Positions 18,676 to 28,524 are shown, numbered from the stretch's first letter. The stretch: 64,000 bases of DNA from Acinetobacter lwoffii (GCF_022967985.1 NZ_JALJVC010000014.1:28369-92368), one strand, 5' to 3'. The notes: generated by a model from the sequence alone, not told the origin. Numbers and translations are program-made.

Positions 18676-20244
18676 ATGACTACCAATACTCAAATTACTG
18701 AAGATCGTATCCTGATTCTGGATTTCGGTTCTCAATATAGTCAGCTCATCGCACGTCGTGTCCGTGAAGCTGGTGTATATTCTGAAATGTATGCCTATGA
18801 TATGTCTGAAGAAGACATTCGTGCATTTAATCCAAACGGTATCATCTTGTCTGGTGGACCTGAGAGCGTTCACCTTGAGGGCAGCCCGCGTGCGCCGCAA
18901 GTGGTATTCGAGCTGGGTGTGCCGGTATTGGGTATTTGTTATGGCCTGCAAACCATGTGCGAACAACTTGGCGGTAAAGTTGAGCCAGGTACTGTGCATG
19001 AGTTTGGCTATGCAGAAGTAGATATTGTTGTACGTGACAAGCTGATCGGTAATTTACAGGACCGTGAAAACCAGCTGCATGTCTGGATGAGTCATGGTGA
19101 CAAGGTTGCCCGTATTCCAGAAGGCTTCCAGATCACTGCACAGACGCCAAGCTGTCCAATTGCGATGGTTTCTGACGAAACTCGCCGTTTCTATGGTATT
19201 CAGTTCCATCCTGAAGTGACACATACTTCTAAAGGTGCAGAATTACTGTCGAACTTCGTGCATCAAATTTGTGGCTGTCGCGGTCTGTGGACGCCAGAAC
19301 ACATTATTGATCTACGTGTAGAGCAGCTTCGCCAACAGATTGGTGATGAAAAAGTATTACTAGGACTTTCTGGTGGTGTGGATTCATCTGTAGTGGCAGC
19401 GCTGTTGCATAAAGCGATCGGTGATCAGCTGACCTGTGTATTTGTAGACAACGGTTTGCTTCGTTTGAACGAAGGCGATCAAGTGATGCAAATGTTTGCT
19501 GATAACATGGGTATCCGCGTGATTCGTGCTGATGCTGAAGAGCGTTTCTTGACTGCGCTTGCAGGTGAAGTTGATCCTGAAGCAAAACGTAAAATTATTG
19601 GCCGTGAATTTATTGCTGTCTTCGCTGAAGAAGCACGTAAATTAGATGGCGTAAAATTCCTTGCACAAGGTACGATTTATCCAGACGTGATTGAATCTGC
19701 TGCAAGCAAGCAGGGTAAGGCGCATGTGATTAAATCACACCATAATGTGGGTGGTTTACCAGCAGATCTAGCGTTTGAACTGGTTGAACCATTACGTGAC
19801 TTATTTAAAGATGAAGTACGTAAATTGGGTACGACTTTAGGCTTGCCACACAGCATGATCTACCGTCATCCATTCCCGGGCCCAGGTCTTGGTGTGCGTA
19901 TCCTGGGTGAAGTGAAAAAAGAATATGCAGACATTTTACGTCTTGCGGATGACATTTTCATGCAGGAACTGCGTGCCAGCGGCTGGTATGACAAGACTGC
20001 TCAAGCATTTGCAGTATTCCAGCCAGTAAAATCGGTGGGTGTAGTCGGTGATGGCCGTCGTTATGCATGGGTGATTGCACTGCGTGCGGTAGAAACCGTG
20101 GACTTTATGACGGCTCGTTTCGCGCATCTTCCTTATGATTTAGTCGATAAGATCTCGACCCGTATCATGAATGAAATTGCTGAAGTTTCTCGTGTTGTGT
20201 ATGACGTATCGTCTAAGCCACCTGCAACGATTGAATGGGAGTAA
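18676..20244 (+). CDS. guaA: GMP synthase (glutamine-hydrolysing)
   Basis: 522 residues from the ATG at 18676; an in-frame TTG nine bases earlier is less likely. Converts XMP to GMP. The class I amidotransferase domain has the nucleophile in GICYGLQ and the His/Glu pair in FHPEVTHT; the PP-loop ATP pyrophosphatase domain has LSGGVDSSV around residue 233; the C-terminal dimer domain ends PATIEWE as in other species. The 3' end of guaA is known as an integration site for genomic islands in several bacteria, and here it is followed by a hairpin and an Mrr gene. Confidence 0.97.
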   Translation: MTTNTQITEDRILILDFGSQYSQLIARRVREAGVYSEMYAYDMSEEDIRAFNPNGIILSGGPESVHLEGSPRAPQVVFELGVPVLGICYGLQTMCEQLGGKVEPGTVHEFGYAEVDIVVRDKLIGNLQDRENQLHVWMSHGDKVARIPEGFQITAQTPSCPIAMVSDETRRFYGIQFHPEVTHTSKGAELLSNFVHQICGCRGLWTPEHIIDLRVEQLRQQIGDEKVLLGLSGGVDSSVVAALLHKAIGDQLTCVFVDNGLLRLNEGDQVMQMFADNMGIRVIRADAEERFLTALAGEVDPEAKRKIIGREFIAVFAEEARKLDGVKFLAQGTIYPDVIESAASKQGKAHVIKSHHNVGGLPADLAFELVEPLRDLFKDEVRKLGTTLGLPHSMIYRHPFPGPGLGVRILGEVKKEYADILRLADDIFMQELRASGWYDKTAQAFAVFQPVKSVGVVGDGRRYAWVIALRAVETVDFMTARFAHLPYDLVDKISTRIMNEIAEVSRVVYDVSSKPPATIEWE

Positions 20245-20284
20245 TTTAGGGGTTTCGGACAGCACTGCTGTCCGCCTAAATTAC
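20241..20284 (+). repeat. Long near-perfect inverted repeat overlapping the guaA stop codon
   Basis: Outer arms GTAATTTAGG (20241-20250) and CCTAAATTAC (20275-20284), inner arms CGGACAGC (20256-20263) and GCTGTCCG (20267-20274), loop ACT, and a 5-nt one-sided bulge. This makes an 18-bp stem that includes the guaA stop codon. No T-run follows, so it is not by itself an intrinsic terminator; the real terminator is 57 bp later. Confidence 0.8.
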
Positions 20285-20340
20285 GCCAAGCGCTAGGCGC
20301 GCGGCAGTATCTGGTTTATCAGATATAACCTAATAAAAAA

Positions 20341-20363
20341 GAGCGCTTCGGCGCTCTTTTTTT
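20341..20363 (+). terminator. Rho-independent terminator after guaA
   Basis: GAGCGC, TTCG tetraloop, GCGCTC, then seven T, preceded by six A. Textbook intrinsic terminator. Confidence 0.92.
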
Positions 20364-20403
20364 GATTTATACTGAATAAAAATAAACCTTTAAAAGCTAA
20401 AAA

Positions 20404-21336
20404 ATGCCTTTACCTACTTATGATCAATTAATGCTGCCTTTAATGAAATTATTATCAGAATTAAATGAGCCAATAAAAATTTCGGATGCTGCGAATATCC
20501 TAGCTGAACGTTCCAATTTACACGAAGAGGATTTAAATAAAATTCTTCCGAGCGGGAAAAATATATTTAAAGATAGAGTGGCATGGGCAAAGACCTACTT
20601 AGTTAAGGCGGGCTTAGTTCAACAACCGAAGAGAGCATATTGTGAGATTAGTAGCTTGGGTAGACAGGTTGATTTAAAAAGTTTAGATGCTATAACAAAT
20701 GAATATTTAGCACAGTTCAACGGATTTTCAGATTTTAAATTAGGAAAGAAAAATAAAGATGAGTTTGGGATCGGGAATCTACAAGTTATTGAAAGCCTAA
20801 ATAGTTACCAAGAAACTCAGACTCCAGAAGAAACAATCCAGAACACAACGGAATTATTAAAATCTGATTTGAAAAGTGATTTGCTTCAGATGGTAAAAGA
20901 TAAATCTCCTTCATTTTTTGAAAGACTGGTTGTCGATCTTCTGGTGGCAATGGGCTACGGCGGTTCACATCAAGATGCAGCTCAAGCGATTGGTAAAACC
21001 AACGATGGTGGAATTGATGGTGTAATTAGTGAAGATCGATTAGGGCTAGATAAAATTTACATCCAAGCGAAACGTTGGAAAGATACTGTTGGTCGTCCCG
21101 ACATTCAACAGTTTAAAGGTGCTTTGGCCGATCAAGTTGCTAAGAAGAGTGTATTCATTACTACGTCAAGTTTCAGTAAAGAGGCCATTGAGTCGGCAAG
21201 AAAATCCGGTATTGTTTTAATTGATGGCGATAAGCTGACGTCTTTAATGATTGAATTTGGTTTAGGTGTACAAATAGAACGTAGTTTTCATATCTATAAA
21301 ATCGACCAAGATCGTTTTGATGAAGATAATTTTTAA
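20404..21336 (+). CDS. mrr: Mrr-family restriction endonuclease (solitary, type IV-like)
   Basis: 310 residues. The N-terminal winged-helix Mrr_N domain (about 5-95, starting PTYDQLMLPLMKLLSE) is followed by a linker and the PD-(D/E)XK catalytic domain (about 170-285): FFERLVVDLLVAMGYGG, the catalytic Asp in GGIDG (around 205) and the QAK triad at 221-223. Mrr enzymes cut DNA with foreign methylation. There is no methylase or specificity gene beside it, so it is a stand-alone system. The gene is A/T-rich compared with guaA and sits just behind the guaA terminator, suggesting acquisition. Confidence 0.88.
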   Translation: MPLPTYDQLMLPLMKLLSELNEPIKISDAANILAERSNLHEEDLNKILPSGKNIFKDRVAWAKTYLVKAGLVQQPKRAYCEISSLGRQVDLKSLDAITNEYLAQFNGFSDFKLGKKNKDEFGIGNLQVIESLNSYQETQTPEETIQNTTELLKSDLKSDLLQMVKDKSPSFFERLVVDLLVAMGYGGSHQDAAQAIGKTNDGGIDGVISEDRLGLDKIYIQAKRWKDTVGRPDIQQFKGALADQVAKKSVFITTSSFSKEAIESARKSGIVLIDGDKLTSLMIEFGLGVQIERSFHIYKIDQDRFDEDNF

Positions 21337-21344
21337 CGGGTAAT

Positions 21345-22568
21345 TTAAGCCGGTTTAACCTGCCAGTTTTGCAGCTCCCCAGCTAAACTTTGCTCCAGAT
21401 CTGGATCATAAGCTTCAACCCGATTCCGTCCATTGGCTTTAGCCTGATATAAGGCAATATCGGCCTGTTTAATCAGGGTCATTAAATCTGTTTCACAGCT
21501 TTCCAGAATGGCAGCACCAATCGAAATGCTAAAACTGAAACGATGCTGGCTGTCTAGATCGATCACAATATTTTCAATGTTATGCCTTAAACGCTCGGCA
21601 ACTTTTAGCGCTTCATCCAGAGAGGTTTCGGGTAAAAATGCAATAAATTCTTCACCGCCATAGCGTGCCAAAATATCATGCTGTCGCATTTCACTGCGTG
21701 TGCTCAGGGCAATCGTCTGTAAGACCTGATCTCCGATATCATGACCATAACGATCATTAATCTGCTTAAAATGATCGACATCAAATACCAGTAAACTCAT
21801 AGGTACCGGTTGATCAAAATTCTGTTGTACCAGTTGTTGCGCGAGATATTCAAAACAGCGACGGTTATTCAGGCCGGTGAGGGAATCGGTATGGGCCATA
21901 TTTTCAAAGGCCTGCCGGTTATATTCATTCAGGGTATGCTGCAAGAATACCATGCGTGATTTTAAGGTTGAGCTCCAACTAATATAAAGACTGAAGGTCA
22001 ATACCGGCAGATAAATCAGGGAAAATAAAAACATCTGGTACAGGTCAGACCGAGTATTGAAATATACACCGATGTAAATCATCAGGGTAATCAGACTTGA
22101 AGTAATCAAAGACGGCCAGAACCGGATCTGCACACATAAATTGGCCAGTACAATAAAGACTAAGGAGGCATATTGATAAATGAGGGTATAAGCACTTTCA
22201 GACTGATTCAGATTAAAAAACCAGATGGCACTTGCACCAATAATCGAGGTAGGCAAGAGCAGATCAAAGACAGGCAGATTGCGGTAAGAGTGATACATCC
22301 AGATCGTGATCAGTACGATCAGGATGGTATAGCTGATTTTGGTCAAAATGAGTAACTTGAGAATATCATTCAGCACCAGAATATCGGCGAGGGTATAAGA
22401 GGCATATGCCAGCTGTGCGAATAAATTGACCTGTAATAAGTATTTTAAAGTGAGTTTTTTCTGATAAGCATAGTAGGCCGGTTTTAGAGGTGCAGGAATA
22501 CGAACAAGCGGATCTTGAAGAGCCTCCTGAATCAGGGTACGTGATTCTTTTTCGTTATCATGCGGCAT
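21345..22568 (-). CDS. Membrane-bound diguanylate cyclase (GGDEF)
   Basis: 407 residues. An N-terminal region with about six membrane helices (roughly 45-200) is followed by a GGDEF domain from about 222. The active-site loop is GGEEF at 304-308, functional in known cyclases, and the inhibitory I-site RxxD is present as RQHD at 295-298, exactly five residues before it. It should make c-di-GMP and be product-inhibited. The stop lies 9 bp from the mrr stop (convergent). It is a clear paralogue of the next gene. Confidence 0.92.
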   Translation of the reverse strand: MPHDNEKESRTLIQEALQDPLVRIPAPLKPAYYAYQKKLTLKYLLQVNLFAQLAYASYTLADILVLNDILKLLILTKISYTILIVLITIWMYHSYRNLPVFDLLLPTSIIGASAIWFFNLNQSESAYTLIYQYASLVFIVLANLCVQIRFWPSLITSSLITLMIYIGVYFNTRSDLYQMFLFSLIYLPVLTFSLYISWSSTLKSRMVFLQHTLNEYNRQAFENMAHTDSLTGLNNRRCFEYLAQQLVQQNFDQPVPMSLLVFDVDHFKQINDRYGHDIGDQVLQTIALSTRSEMRQHDILARYGGEEFIAFLPETSLDEALKVAERLRHNIENIVIDLDSQHRFSFSISIGAAILESCETDLMTLIKQADIALYQAKANGRNRVEAYDPDLEQSLAGELQNWQVKPA

Positions 22569-22758
22569 GCAGCCTTCCCAAATTAAAATATATAAAAATG
22601 AATAAGATGAAATTTATATATAGTTGTATAAAAAATATTCTATTCTTTTGTTGGATATTTTAAAAGTGGAAGAATCAAATTTATTTTATAAAATGAAATC
22701 CCCGATTAACGCATTCTAAGAATGATCCTAGCTTATAGAACAGACTAATGATTCAGCT

Positions 22759-24081
22759 TTAATTCGCCGTTGACTGGGCTGGTTGAGTGTCTGGCTTAAA
22801 TACATTCCAGGGATTTTCTGTTGCTGGCTTGGGCTTATTCAGCATATCCGGATGATAGACTTCAATCCGGTTTCGGCCAGACTTCTTGGCTTGATATAAG
22901 GCAATATCGGCTTGTTTGATCAGATCTTCCAGAGTCTGGGTATGGGATTCTAGTTCTGCAACACCGATCGAAATGGTGAACCGGATGGCATGATTGGATT
23001 CAACATAAATATACTGCTTTTGAATTGCACAACGAATTCGTTCTGCAATCACCAGGCTGTCTTGTAGCTGAGTATCTTCCAGGAGAGCGATAAACTCTTC
23101 CCCGCCAAAACGTGCCAGTACATCGCTATGCCGCATTTCTTTACGGGTCACTTCAGCAATCAGTTGTAGCACCCGATCACCGACATCATGCCCATAGCTA
23201 TCATTAATATTTTTAAAATGATCCACATCAAACATCAACAGGCAGCTACTGGCATGTTTGGGCCATTGATGAATAGAGCGTTCAGCCATATCGACAAAAT
23301 GGCGACGGTTGTAGAGCTGGGTCAAATCATCGGTATGTGCCAGATTCTTTAAGGTTTGATAGTTCCATTCATCAAGCAGGGAGCGCAGAAAAGAACGCCG
23401 CACATTCAGAATATTATTCCAGTTAATATAAATGCTAAAAAACCACAGTGGACTAAAGACCACACTAAAAATAAAGGCTTGAGAGGCACTCATGAACTGG
23501 GTCACCCCAAGCATGATAAACAGCGCAATCAAGATGGAGCAATAGACTGCGACTTTAAACTGGGTCTGCACACAGAGATTGGCGATAAGAATAAAGATCG
23601 CAGAGGCATAAATATAGGTGGCAACATGGGGACTGGTTGAAAGCGCGAGTAAGCTAATCCAGGCCGCTGCAGCTACAGTGGTGCCTATCGGCAAGATTCT
23701 GTCCAAAATCTGAATATTTTTATATTTTTTAAACAGGTAATAACAGCAAAACATCGCCCCCAGAACCAGAACGACGCGCATCAGACCAGAAATAAAAAAC
23801 ATGTCTGGAATAATCAGGATATCGGCAAAGAAATACAGTAAAAAGGCAATTTGCGCCAGATAGTTAATTTGACGCAAGTTATGATGACTATGCGTATAGA
23901 CATAATCATGAAAATACTGCTGAAACAGGGCAGGGATACGGGCATGAGGATCTGTCAGCGCCTGTTCAATCAGCTGACGGTTTTGCAGATCACATTCAGA
24001 TAATTTCAGTGATTTATCGGTCGTCGAATTTTGAAAAGATACATTCGCCGTTGAATATATATTCTCATTCTGAGCAGACAT
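22759..24081 (-). CDS. Membrane-bound diguanylate cyclase (GGDEF), tandem paralogue
   Basis: 440 residues, same architecture as the neighbour: N-terminal cytoplasmic segment, about six membrane helices (about 72-220), GGDEF domain with GGEEF at 326-330 and I-site RHSD at 317-320. Shared stretches such as LMFDVDHFKNIND/LVFDVDHFKQIND, the RIPALFQ/RIPAPLK segment near the N-terminus and ANLCVQ in the membrane part show a tandem duplication. The genes are 190 bp apart, so each may have its own promoter. The divergent N-termini may sense different signals. Confidence 0.92.
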   Translation of the reverse strand: MSAQNENIYSTANVSFQNSTTDKSLKLSECDLQNRQLIEQALTDPHARIPALFQQYFHDYVYTHSHHNLRQINYLAQIAFLLYFFADILIIPDMFFISGLMRVVLVLGAMFCCYYLFKKYKNIQILDRILPIGTTVAAAAWISLLALSTSPHVATYIYASAIFILIANLCVQTQFKVAVYCSILIALFIMLGVTQFMSASQAFIFSVVFSPLWFFSIYINWNNILNVRRSFLRSLLDEWNYQTLKNLAHTDDLTQLYNRRHFVDMAERSIHQWPKHASSCLLMFDVDHFKNINDSYGHDVGDRVLQLIAEVTRKEMRHSDVLARFGGEEFIALLEDTQLQDSLVIAERIRCAIQKQYIYVESNHAIRFTISIGVAELESHTQTLEDLIKQADIALYQAKKSGRNRIEVYHPDMLNKPKPATENPWNVFKPDTQPAQSTAN

Positions 24082-24579
24082 GTCCTGGTCCAGTATTATT
24101 TTTATAGGTGCCTATTATGCCGTGTTTGAGTAAAAAATAACCTCCCAAAAATTGGGTATCCGGGAAGTTTTTAAAGCTAAAACGTAACAAAATTTGTGTT
24201 TTATAAAATTGAAAGTGATTGAAATACATGAATAATCATCTTATTCATTGGGGTCTTTAGTTGTTGTGGATTCGTTTCACGTGAAACATAAATGACATTC
24301 CTGATCTTCAGTTTATTTAAACTCCTAACGTCATGTACCTAAATCATGATTGACTTGTTAAAACTCAAGTTTGGGGCTTTGAATATAAATCTCATCAGCT
24401 TTTCAGAATTTAAATTGATGGGACTAGTGAGGCGTTTTATACGTATCTAAATATTTCCAGGGATAGATTTTGCCCATAGACCCTGTACATTGTCCTGAAC
24501 AGAGAGGCATCTTGAATCGGTCAAATACATGTCTCACCCACTCAAAAAGTAGAATGAAAATGCCGAGGTAAGCTCAGCC
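24082..24579. other. 498-bp intergenic holding a parS-like site
   Basis: Divergent region between the second diguanylate cyclase and a pirin gene. The notable element is the palindrome at 24273-24288. I see no credible ORF; promoters for both flanking genes must lie here. Confidence 0.5.
24273..24288. promoter_or_regulatory. parS-like ParB-binding site
   Basis: Contains the perfect 14-bp palindrome GTTTCACGTGAAAC (24274-24287), and matches 15 of 16 positions of the widely conserved bacterial parS consensus TGTTTCACGTGAAACA; only the first base differs. parS sites cluster around oriC and nucleate ParB for chromosome segregation. It is intergenic and I found no second copy in the window. Confidence 0.8.
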
Positions 24580-25527
24580 ATGTCGAATAATAGTGATATT
24601 GAACTGTCGAATTCTGATGATTGCGAAAAGTATGTGAATCAGTTTATTCAGGAGTTTCCTTTACGTCGCGCGGAAATCGGACAGGGCACCGTGATTAAAC
24701 GTGCCTTGCCAAGCAGACATAAGCGCATGATAGGTGCCTGGTGTTTTCTGGATCATGCGGGTCCGGCCATTTTCCCGCAAGGAGATGGTCTGGATATCGG
24801 CCCTCATCCACACATTGGTCTGCAGACCTTTACTTGGATGATCGAAGGCAGCATGATGCACAATGACAGTCTGGGAAATCAGCAGTTGATTCGTCCCAAG
24901 CAGGTCAATCTGATGACCTCGGGCTATGGTATCTCACATACTGAAGTTTCTCCGGAAAGTGAGACCCATATGCATGCAGCACAGTTGTGGATTGCCTTGC
25001 CGGACGACAAGATCAATATGGCACCAGGTTTTGAACATTATCCTGAATTGCCGGTCGTCAATGAGCAAGGCATTGAATTTACCGTGCTGGTCGGAGAATA
25101 TTTAAAAACGAGATCACCGGTTAAAGTACATAGCGAACTACTCGGAGTAGACCTGTATGCAGCTCAAAGTACTAGTGCGCGCTTGCCTCTGAATCCGAAA
25201 TTTGAATATGGCTTTATGGTGCTTGAGGGGACGGCCAGTATAAATGGGCATGAACTAAATGAAGATAATATGCTGATCCTGGAGCCCGGCTTACAGCAGG
25301 TCAATGCTGAAGTTCATGCCGGGAGCCGGCTGCTATTGATTGGTGGGGAGCCATTTGAAAGCCCGATTTTACTGTGGTGGAATTTGGTCGGGCGCACGAC
25401 AGAGGAACTTAAAATTGCGCGGGAACAATGGATTGAAGGTCATGAACGTTTTGGTTCCATTCCTGCCTATGATGGACCACGTTTAGAAGCGCCCGCACTT
25501 CCAGACCAGATGCGGGCTTCCCGATAA
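24580..25527 (+). CDS. Pirin family protein
   Basis: 315 residues, a two-cupin protein. The metal-binding signature is visible as DHAGPAIFP and the HPHIGLQTFTW segment with closely spaced His residues, followed later by the conserved GISHTE motif (His and Glu ligands). Pirins include quercetinase-like dioxygenases and redox-sensing co-regulators; function cannot be fixed. Ribosome site GAGGTAAG precedes the ATG. A second pirin of another subgroup lies at 53061. Confidence 0.88.
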   Translation: MSNNSDIELSNSDDCEKYVNQFIQEFPLRRAEIGQGTVIKRALPSRHKRMIGAWCFLDHAGPAIFPQGDGLDIGPHPHIGLQTFTWMIEGSMMHNDSLGNQQLIRPKQVNLMTSGYGISHTEVSPESETHMHAAQLWIALPDDKINMAPGFEHYPELPVVNEQGIEFTVLVGEYLKTRSPVKVHSELLGVDLYAAQSTSARLPLNPKFEYGFMVLEGTASINGHELNEDNMLILEPGLQQVNAEVHAGSRLLLIGGEPFESPILLWWNLVGRTTEELKIAREQWIEGHERFGSIPAYDGPRLEAPALPDQMRASR

Positions 25528-25687
25528 ATGCTAAAAATGATGGGAATATGGAACGCTGTCTGAGTTGAACTCAAATAATGAATCTGCAACATAGGATACA
25601 TATCATTACAGTCATCAAAAAATGAGCTAGAGTCTGCTGCTTTTTGCTATGCTCAGTGGGCAAAAACAATAAAATCATGAGTCTAAT

Positions 25688-26338
25688 ATGCGTGTTTTAC
25701 ATCATCTCGAACAATCACGATCATTTCGTATCCTGTGGGCCATGGAAGAATTAGGACTGGATTACGAGGTTAAATACTATAAACGTCAACCCAACCTTTC
25801 TGCGCCACCGGCCTTAAAACAGATCCATCCGTTGGGTAAGGCTCCGATTCTGGTCGATCAGTCGCAGGTACTGGCAGAATCTGCGGCGATCCTGGAATAT
25901 TTGCAGGAAACTTATGATGAACAGCAGCAGTTTCGCCCAGAAGATATTGCCGACAAGGCCCAGTACCGTTACTGGATGCATTATGCGGAAGGCTCGTTGA
26001 TGCCGCTGCTGGTAATGCAACTGGTGATGACCACTGTACCAAAACATACCCCGTTGCTGATTCGGCCGGTGGCCAAGAAAATCTGTGATGGAGTGAAAAA
26101 ACAGTTTGTACAGAGCCGTTTAAAAGATCATATCCAGTTTCTGGAAAGCTATTTGAGCGAGCATGATTATTTTGCCGGGCATTTCAGTTTTGCCGATATT
26201 CAGATGAGTTTTCCTTTAGAAGCGATGCAGAGCCGGACGGGTCAAAGCTATCCAGCGATTCAAGCCTATCTGAAACGGGTCTCGCAACGTGCAGCCTATG
26301 CGCGTGCACTGTCCAAAGAAAAACAGATCAGCTCTTAA
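25688..26338 (+). CDS. Glutathione S-transferase family protein
   Basis: 216 residues. N-terminal thioredoxin-like domain (about 1-82) with VLHHLEQSRSFRILWAMEELG, where a Ser in QSRS can activate glutathione, the cis-Pro in GKAPILVD and the glutathione-binding AESAAILEYL (ES motif). The C-terminal helical domain contains the SFADIQMS segment with the conserved Asp N-cap. Likely conjugates or reduces electrophiles in the cytosol. Single-gene unit with a shared terminator. Confidence 0.88.
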   Translation: MRVLHHLEQSRSFRILWAMEELGLDYEVKYYKRQPNLSAPPALKQIHPLGKAPILVDQSQVLAESAAILEYLQETYDEQQQFRPEDIADKAQYRYWMHYAEGSLMPLLVMQLVMTTVPKHTPLLIRPVAKKICDGVKKQFVQSRLKDHIQFLESYLSEHDYFAGHFSFADIQMSFPLEAMQSRTGQSYPAIQAYLKRVSQRAAYARALSKEKQISS

Positions 26339-26349
26339 GTACTTAAAAG

Positions 26350-26374
26350 AAAAGGTGCCGATGGCACCTTTTTT
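26350..26374. terminator. Terminator shared by gst and phoR
   Basis: Arms AAAGGTGCC and GGCACCTTT around GAT, with T-runs on the plus strand and A/T-rich sequence on the other side. Lies in the 46-bp gap between convergent genes. Confidence 0.85.
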
Positions 26375-26384
26375 GATGGGTATC

Positions 26385-27743
26385 TTACTCTGGAAAGCTG
26401 AGACGCTCTTTGGGGAAAATCACCTTAAAGGTAGAGCCTTGGTTTTCCTTAGACTCAATTTCCAGATGTGCCTGATGTTGCATCAGCACATGTTTGACAA
26501 TTGCCAATCCCAAACCGGTACCGCCAGTACGGCGGCTGCGGTCTGAATCGATGCGGTAAAAACGCTCGGTCAGACGTGGCAGATGCTTGGGATCAATCCC
26601 GATACCGTTATCTTGCACCACAAAATAAGCCGATTCACCATCATCATGCCAGCCGATGGTGATGGTGCCGCCTTTAGGCGTGTACTTGATGGCATTGGTG
26701 ATCAGGTTACTAAAGGCGCTAGCCAATTCCATATCTGAACCGATCAGATCGCAATGACTGTCAATGTCCAGATTCAGGGTATGACCATAATCAATATTAT
26801 AGGCCTGGGCATCATCGAATAGCTGGTTCATCAGACTCGGCATTTCAATGATCTGGTTTTTGGCAATATTCTTATCATTTTCCAGACGTGACAGCAGCAG
26901 CAGGTCGTTGACCAGAGCATTCATGCGTCGGGTTTGCGACTGCATCTGATCAAAAGCGCGTTTCCAGCGTGGATTAATATCTTCCTGATCGGTAAAGGTT
27001 TCAATATAGCCACTGAGCACGGTCAAAGGAGTGCGCAGTTCATGTGAAATATTGTCGACAAAATCCTTTCGCATCTGTTCCAGATTATGCATCCTGGTCA
27101 CATCATAAGCGACCAGTACCCGGCTTTCTCCACCAAAACGGGTCATTTTGACCTGCACATAATGGTCTTCGAACAGCGAAGAACGCATTTTCAGGCCGTC
27201 GGGAGATTCATCAATATGGTGATAGTATTCGATAAAGCTTGGTTGGCGTAGCAAGGTCAGGATATTACGGCGACGGTCGTCACTGGAGATTCCGAGCAGA
27301 CGTTCGGCTGCCGGATTCCACCATTCAATCTGCTGGTTTTCATCAAGTAGTACCACAGCTTCTTGTAAGGCCACCAGTGAAGACTGTGCACGATCAATCA
27401 GTTCGACCATTTCCGCCTGAACAATCCGTTCCTGACGTTGGGCGCGGTAAACATTGAAAAGTAGCGCACCCCAAATCCCGCCAATATTTGGTGGAACATC
27501 ATAAGGGCGATTGGAAATCCATTCATTGACCAGATATAAGGAACGCATTTGGGTCGCAAAGAACGCCACGAAAGCAATTACGATACAAACCCAGAAATAC
27601 CCAATCCCAAAACCGATAAAGCTGGCGATAATCAGGAAAAAAGCCAGTAAGCGTAAATCCTGTTTCGCAAAATCCCATAAGCTACTGTAACGGATTCTTT
27701 TATGTTCGCGTGCCAGTTCGGGGACAGGGTAGGGTTCATACAT
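26385..27743 (-). CDS. phoR: Phosphate regulon sensor histidine kinase
   Basis: 452 residues. Two N-terminal membrane helices (about 30-48 and 50-65), a PAS domain (about 120-215, with QEAVVLLDENQQIEWWNPAAE in pieces), the HisKA phospho-acceptor NISHELRTP with His234, and an HATPase domain with DNGIGID and GGTGLGLAI. This matches PhoR in layout and length. It senses phosphate sufficiency together with the Pst system and controls PhoB. It lies 25 bp downstream of phoB. Confidence 0.93.
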   Translation of the reverse strand: MYEPYPVPELAREHKRIRYSSLWDFAKQDLRLLAFFLIIASFIGFGIGYFWVCIVIAFVAFFATQMRSLYLVNEWISNRPYDVPPNIGGIWGALLFNVYRAQRQERIVQAEMVELIDRAQSSLVALQEAVVLLDENQQIEWWNPAAERLLGISSDDRRRNILTLLRQPSFIEYYHHIDESPDGLKMRSSLFEDHYVQVKMTRFGGESRVLVAYDVTRMHNLEQMRKDFVDNISHELRTPLTVLSGYIETFTDQEDINPRWKRAFDQMQSQTRRMNALVNDLLLLSRLENDKNIAKNQIIEMPSLMNQLFDDAQAYNIDYGHTLNLDIDSHCDLIGSDMELASAFSNLITNAIKYTPKGGTITIGWHDDGESAYFVVQDNGIGIDPKHLPRLTERFYRIDSDRSRRTGGTGLGLAIVKHVLMQHQAHLEIESKENQGSTFKVIFPKERLSFPE

Positions 27744-27768
27744 AAAACAAGATTTACCTTAAAAGATA

Positions 27769-28479
27769 TTAACCTAAAGCGACATCTGAACGGGTCGAAA
27801 AGCGATACCCCGTTCCGCGAACGGTTTGTACAAAACGGTCTACACCATAAGGTTCCAGCACTTTACGCAAACGGCGGATATGTACATCGATGGTCCGGTC
27901 TTCAATATAGACGTTACCGCCCCACACCTGATCCAGCAATTGCGCACGGGTATAGGCACGTTCCGGATGGGTCATGAAGAATGCCAGCAAACGATATTCA
28001 GTCGGCCCCATTTCCAGAATGTTGTTACCAAAATTCACCCGCTGGCTGACCGGATCCAGAATCAGGCCATTGGCATCAATGGTTTTTTCACCGCTCAGGG
28101 CATTGGCGCGGCGCAGTACCGCCTTAATTCGGGAGACCAGTTCCCGGGTCGAGAATGGCTTGGTCATGTAGTCATCGGCACCGGCATCCAGACCTTGTAC
28201 CTTGTGGTCTTCTTCACCGCGCGCTGTCAGCATGATCACCGGAATTTCTGACAGGCTTTCATCACGTTTCAGACGACGACACAGGTCCACACCGCTCACA
28301 CCACCCGGCATCATCCAGTCCAGCAAAATTAATGCCGGACGCTGGTCCACAATCATCTGATGCGCCTGCTTGGCATCTTCTGCCTGTAAGCACTGAAAAC
28401 CGGCCATATCCAGAGAGGTATGGATCATTTCCCGAATCGGGAGCTCGTCATCGACGATTAATATGTAGTCATCTTTCAC
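27769..28479 (-). CDS. phoB: Phosphate regulon response regulator
   Basis: 236 residues. Receiver domain with acidic pocket DDE at 10-12, phospho-acceptor Asp54 in LLDWMMPG, Thr in MLTARG and Lys in TKPFS. The C-terminal OmpR-type winged helix ends [12 protein letters not shown] and VRGTGYRF. Activates phosphate-scavenging genes by binding CTGTCAT repeats; two such repeats lie upstream (28525-28558), which suggests autoregulation. In an operon with phoR. Confidence 0.95.
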   Translation of the reverse strand: MKDDYILIVDDELPIREMIHTSLDMAGFQCLQAEDAKQAHQMIVDQRPALILLDWMMPGGVSGVDLCRRLKRDESLSEIPVIMLTARGEEDHKVQGLDAGADDYMTKPFSTRELVSRIKAVLRRANALSGEKTIDANGLILDPVSQRVNFGNNILEMGPTEYRLLAFFMTHPERAYTRAQLLDQVWGGNVYIEDRTIDVHIRRLRKVLEPYGVDRFVQTVRGTGYRFSTRSDVALG

Positions 28480-28524
28480 AACGCAATACCCTATTTCATG
28501 TAAACGGTGAACCGTTTTATATTT

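Noticed and set aside
18504..18686. 60-codon minus-strand ORF crossing the guaA start
   Set aside because: Crosses a conserved start region and the hairpin; composition unconvincing.
20404..24600. Second copy of the guaA 3' end as an attR site
   Set aside because: No repeat of the guaA tail was found downstream of mrr by eye, so no island boundary is claimed.
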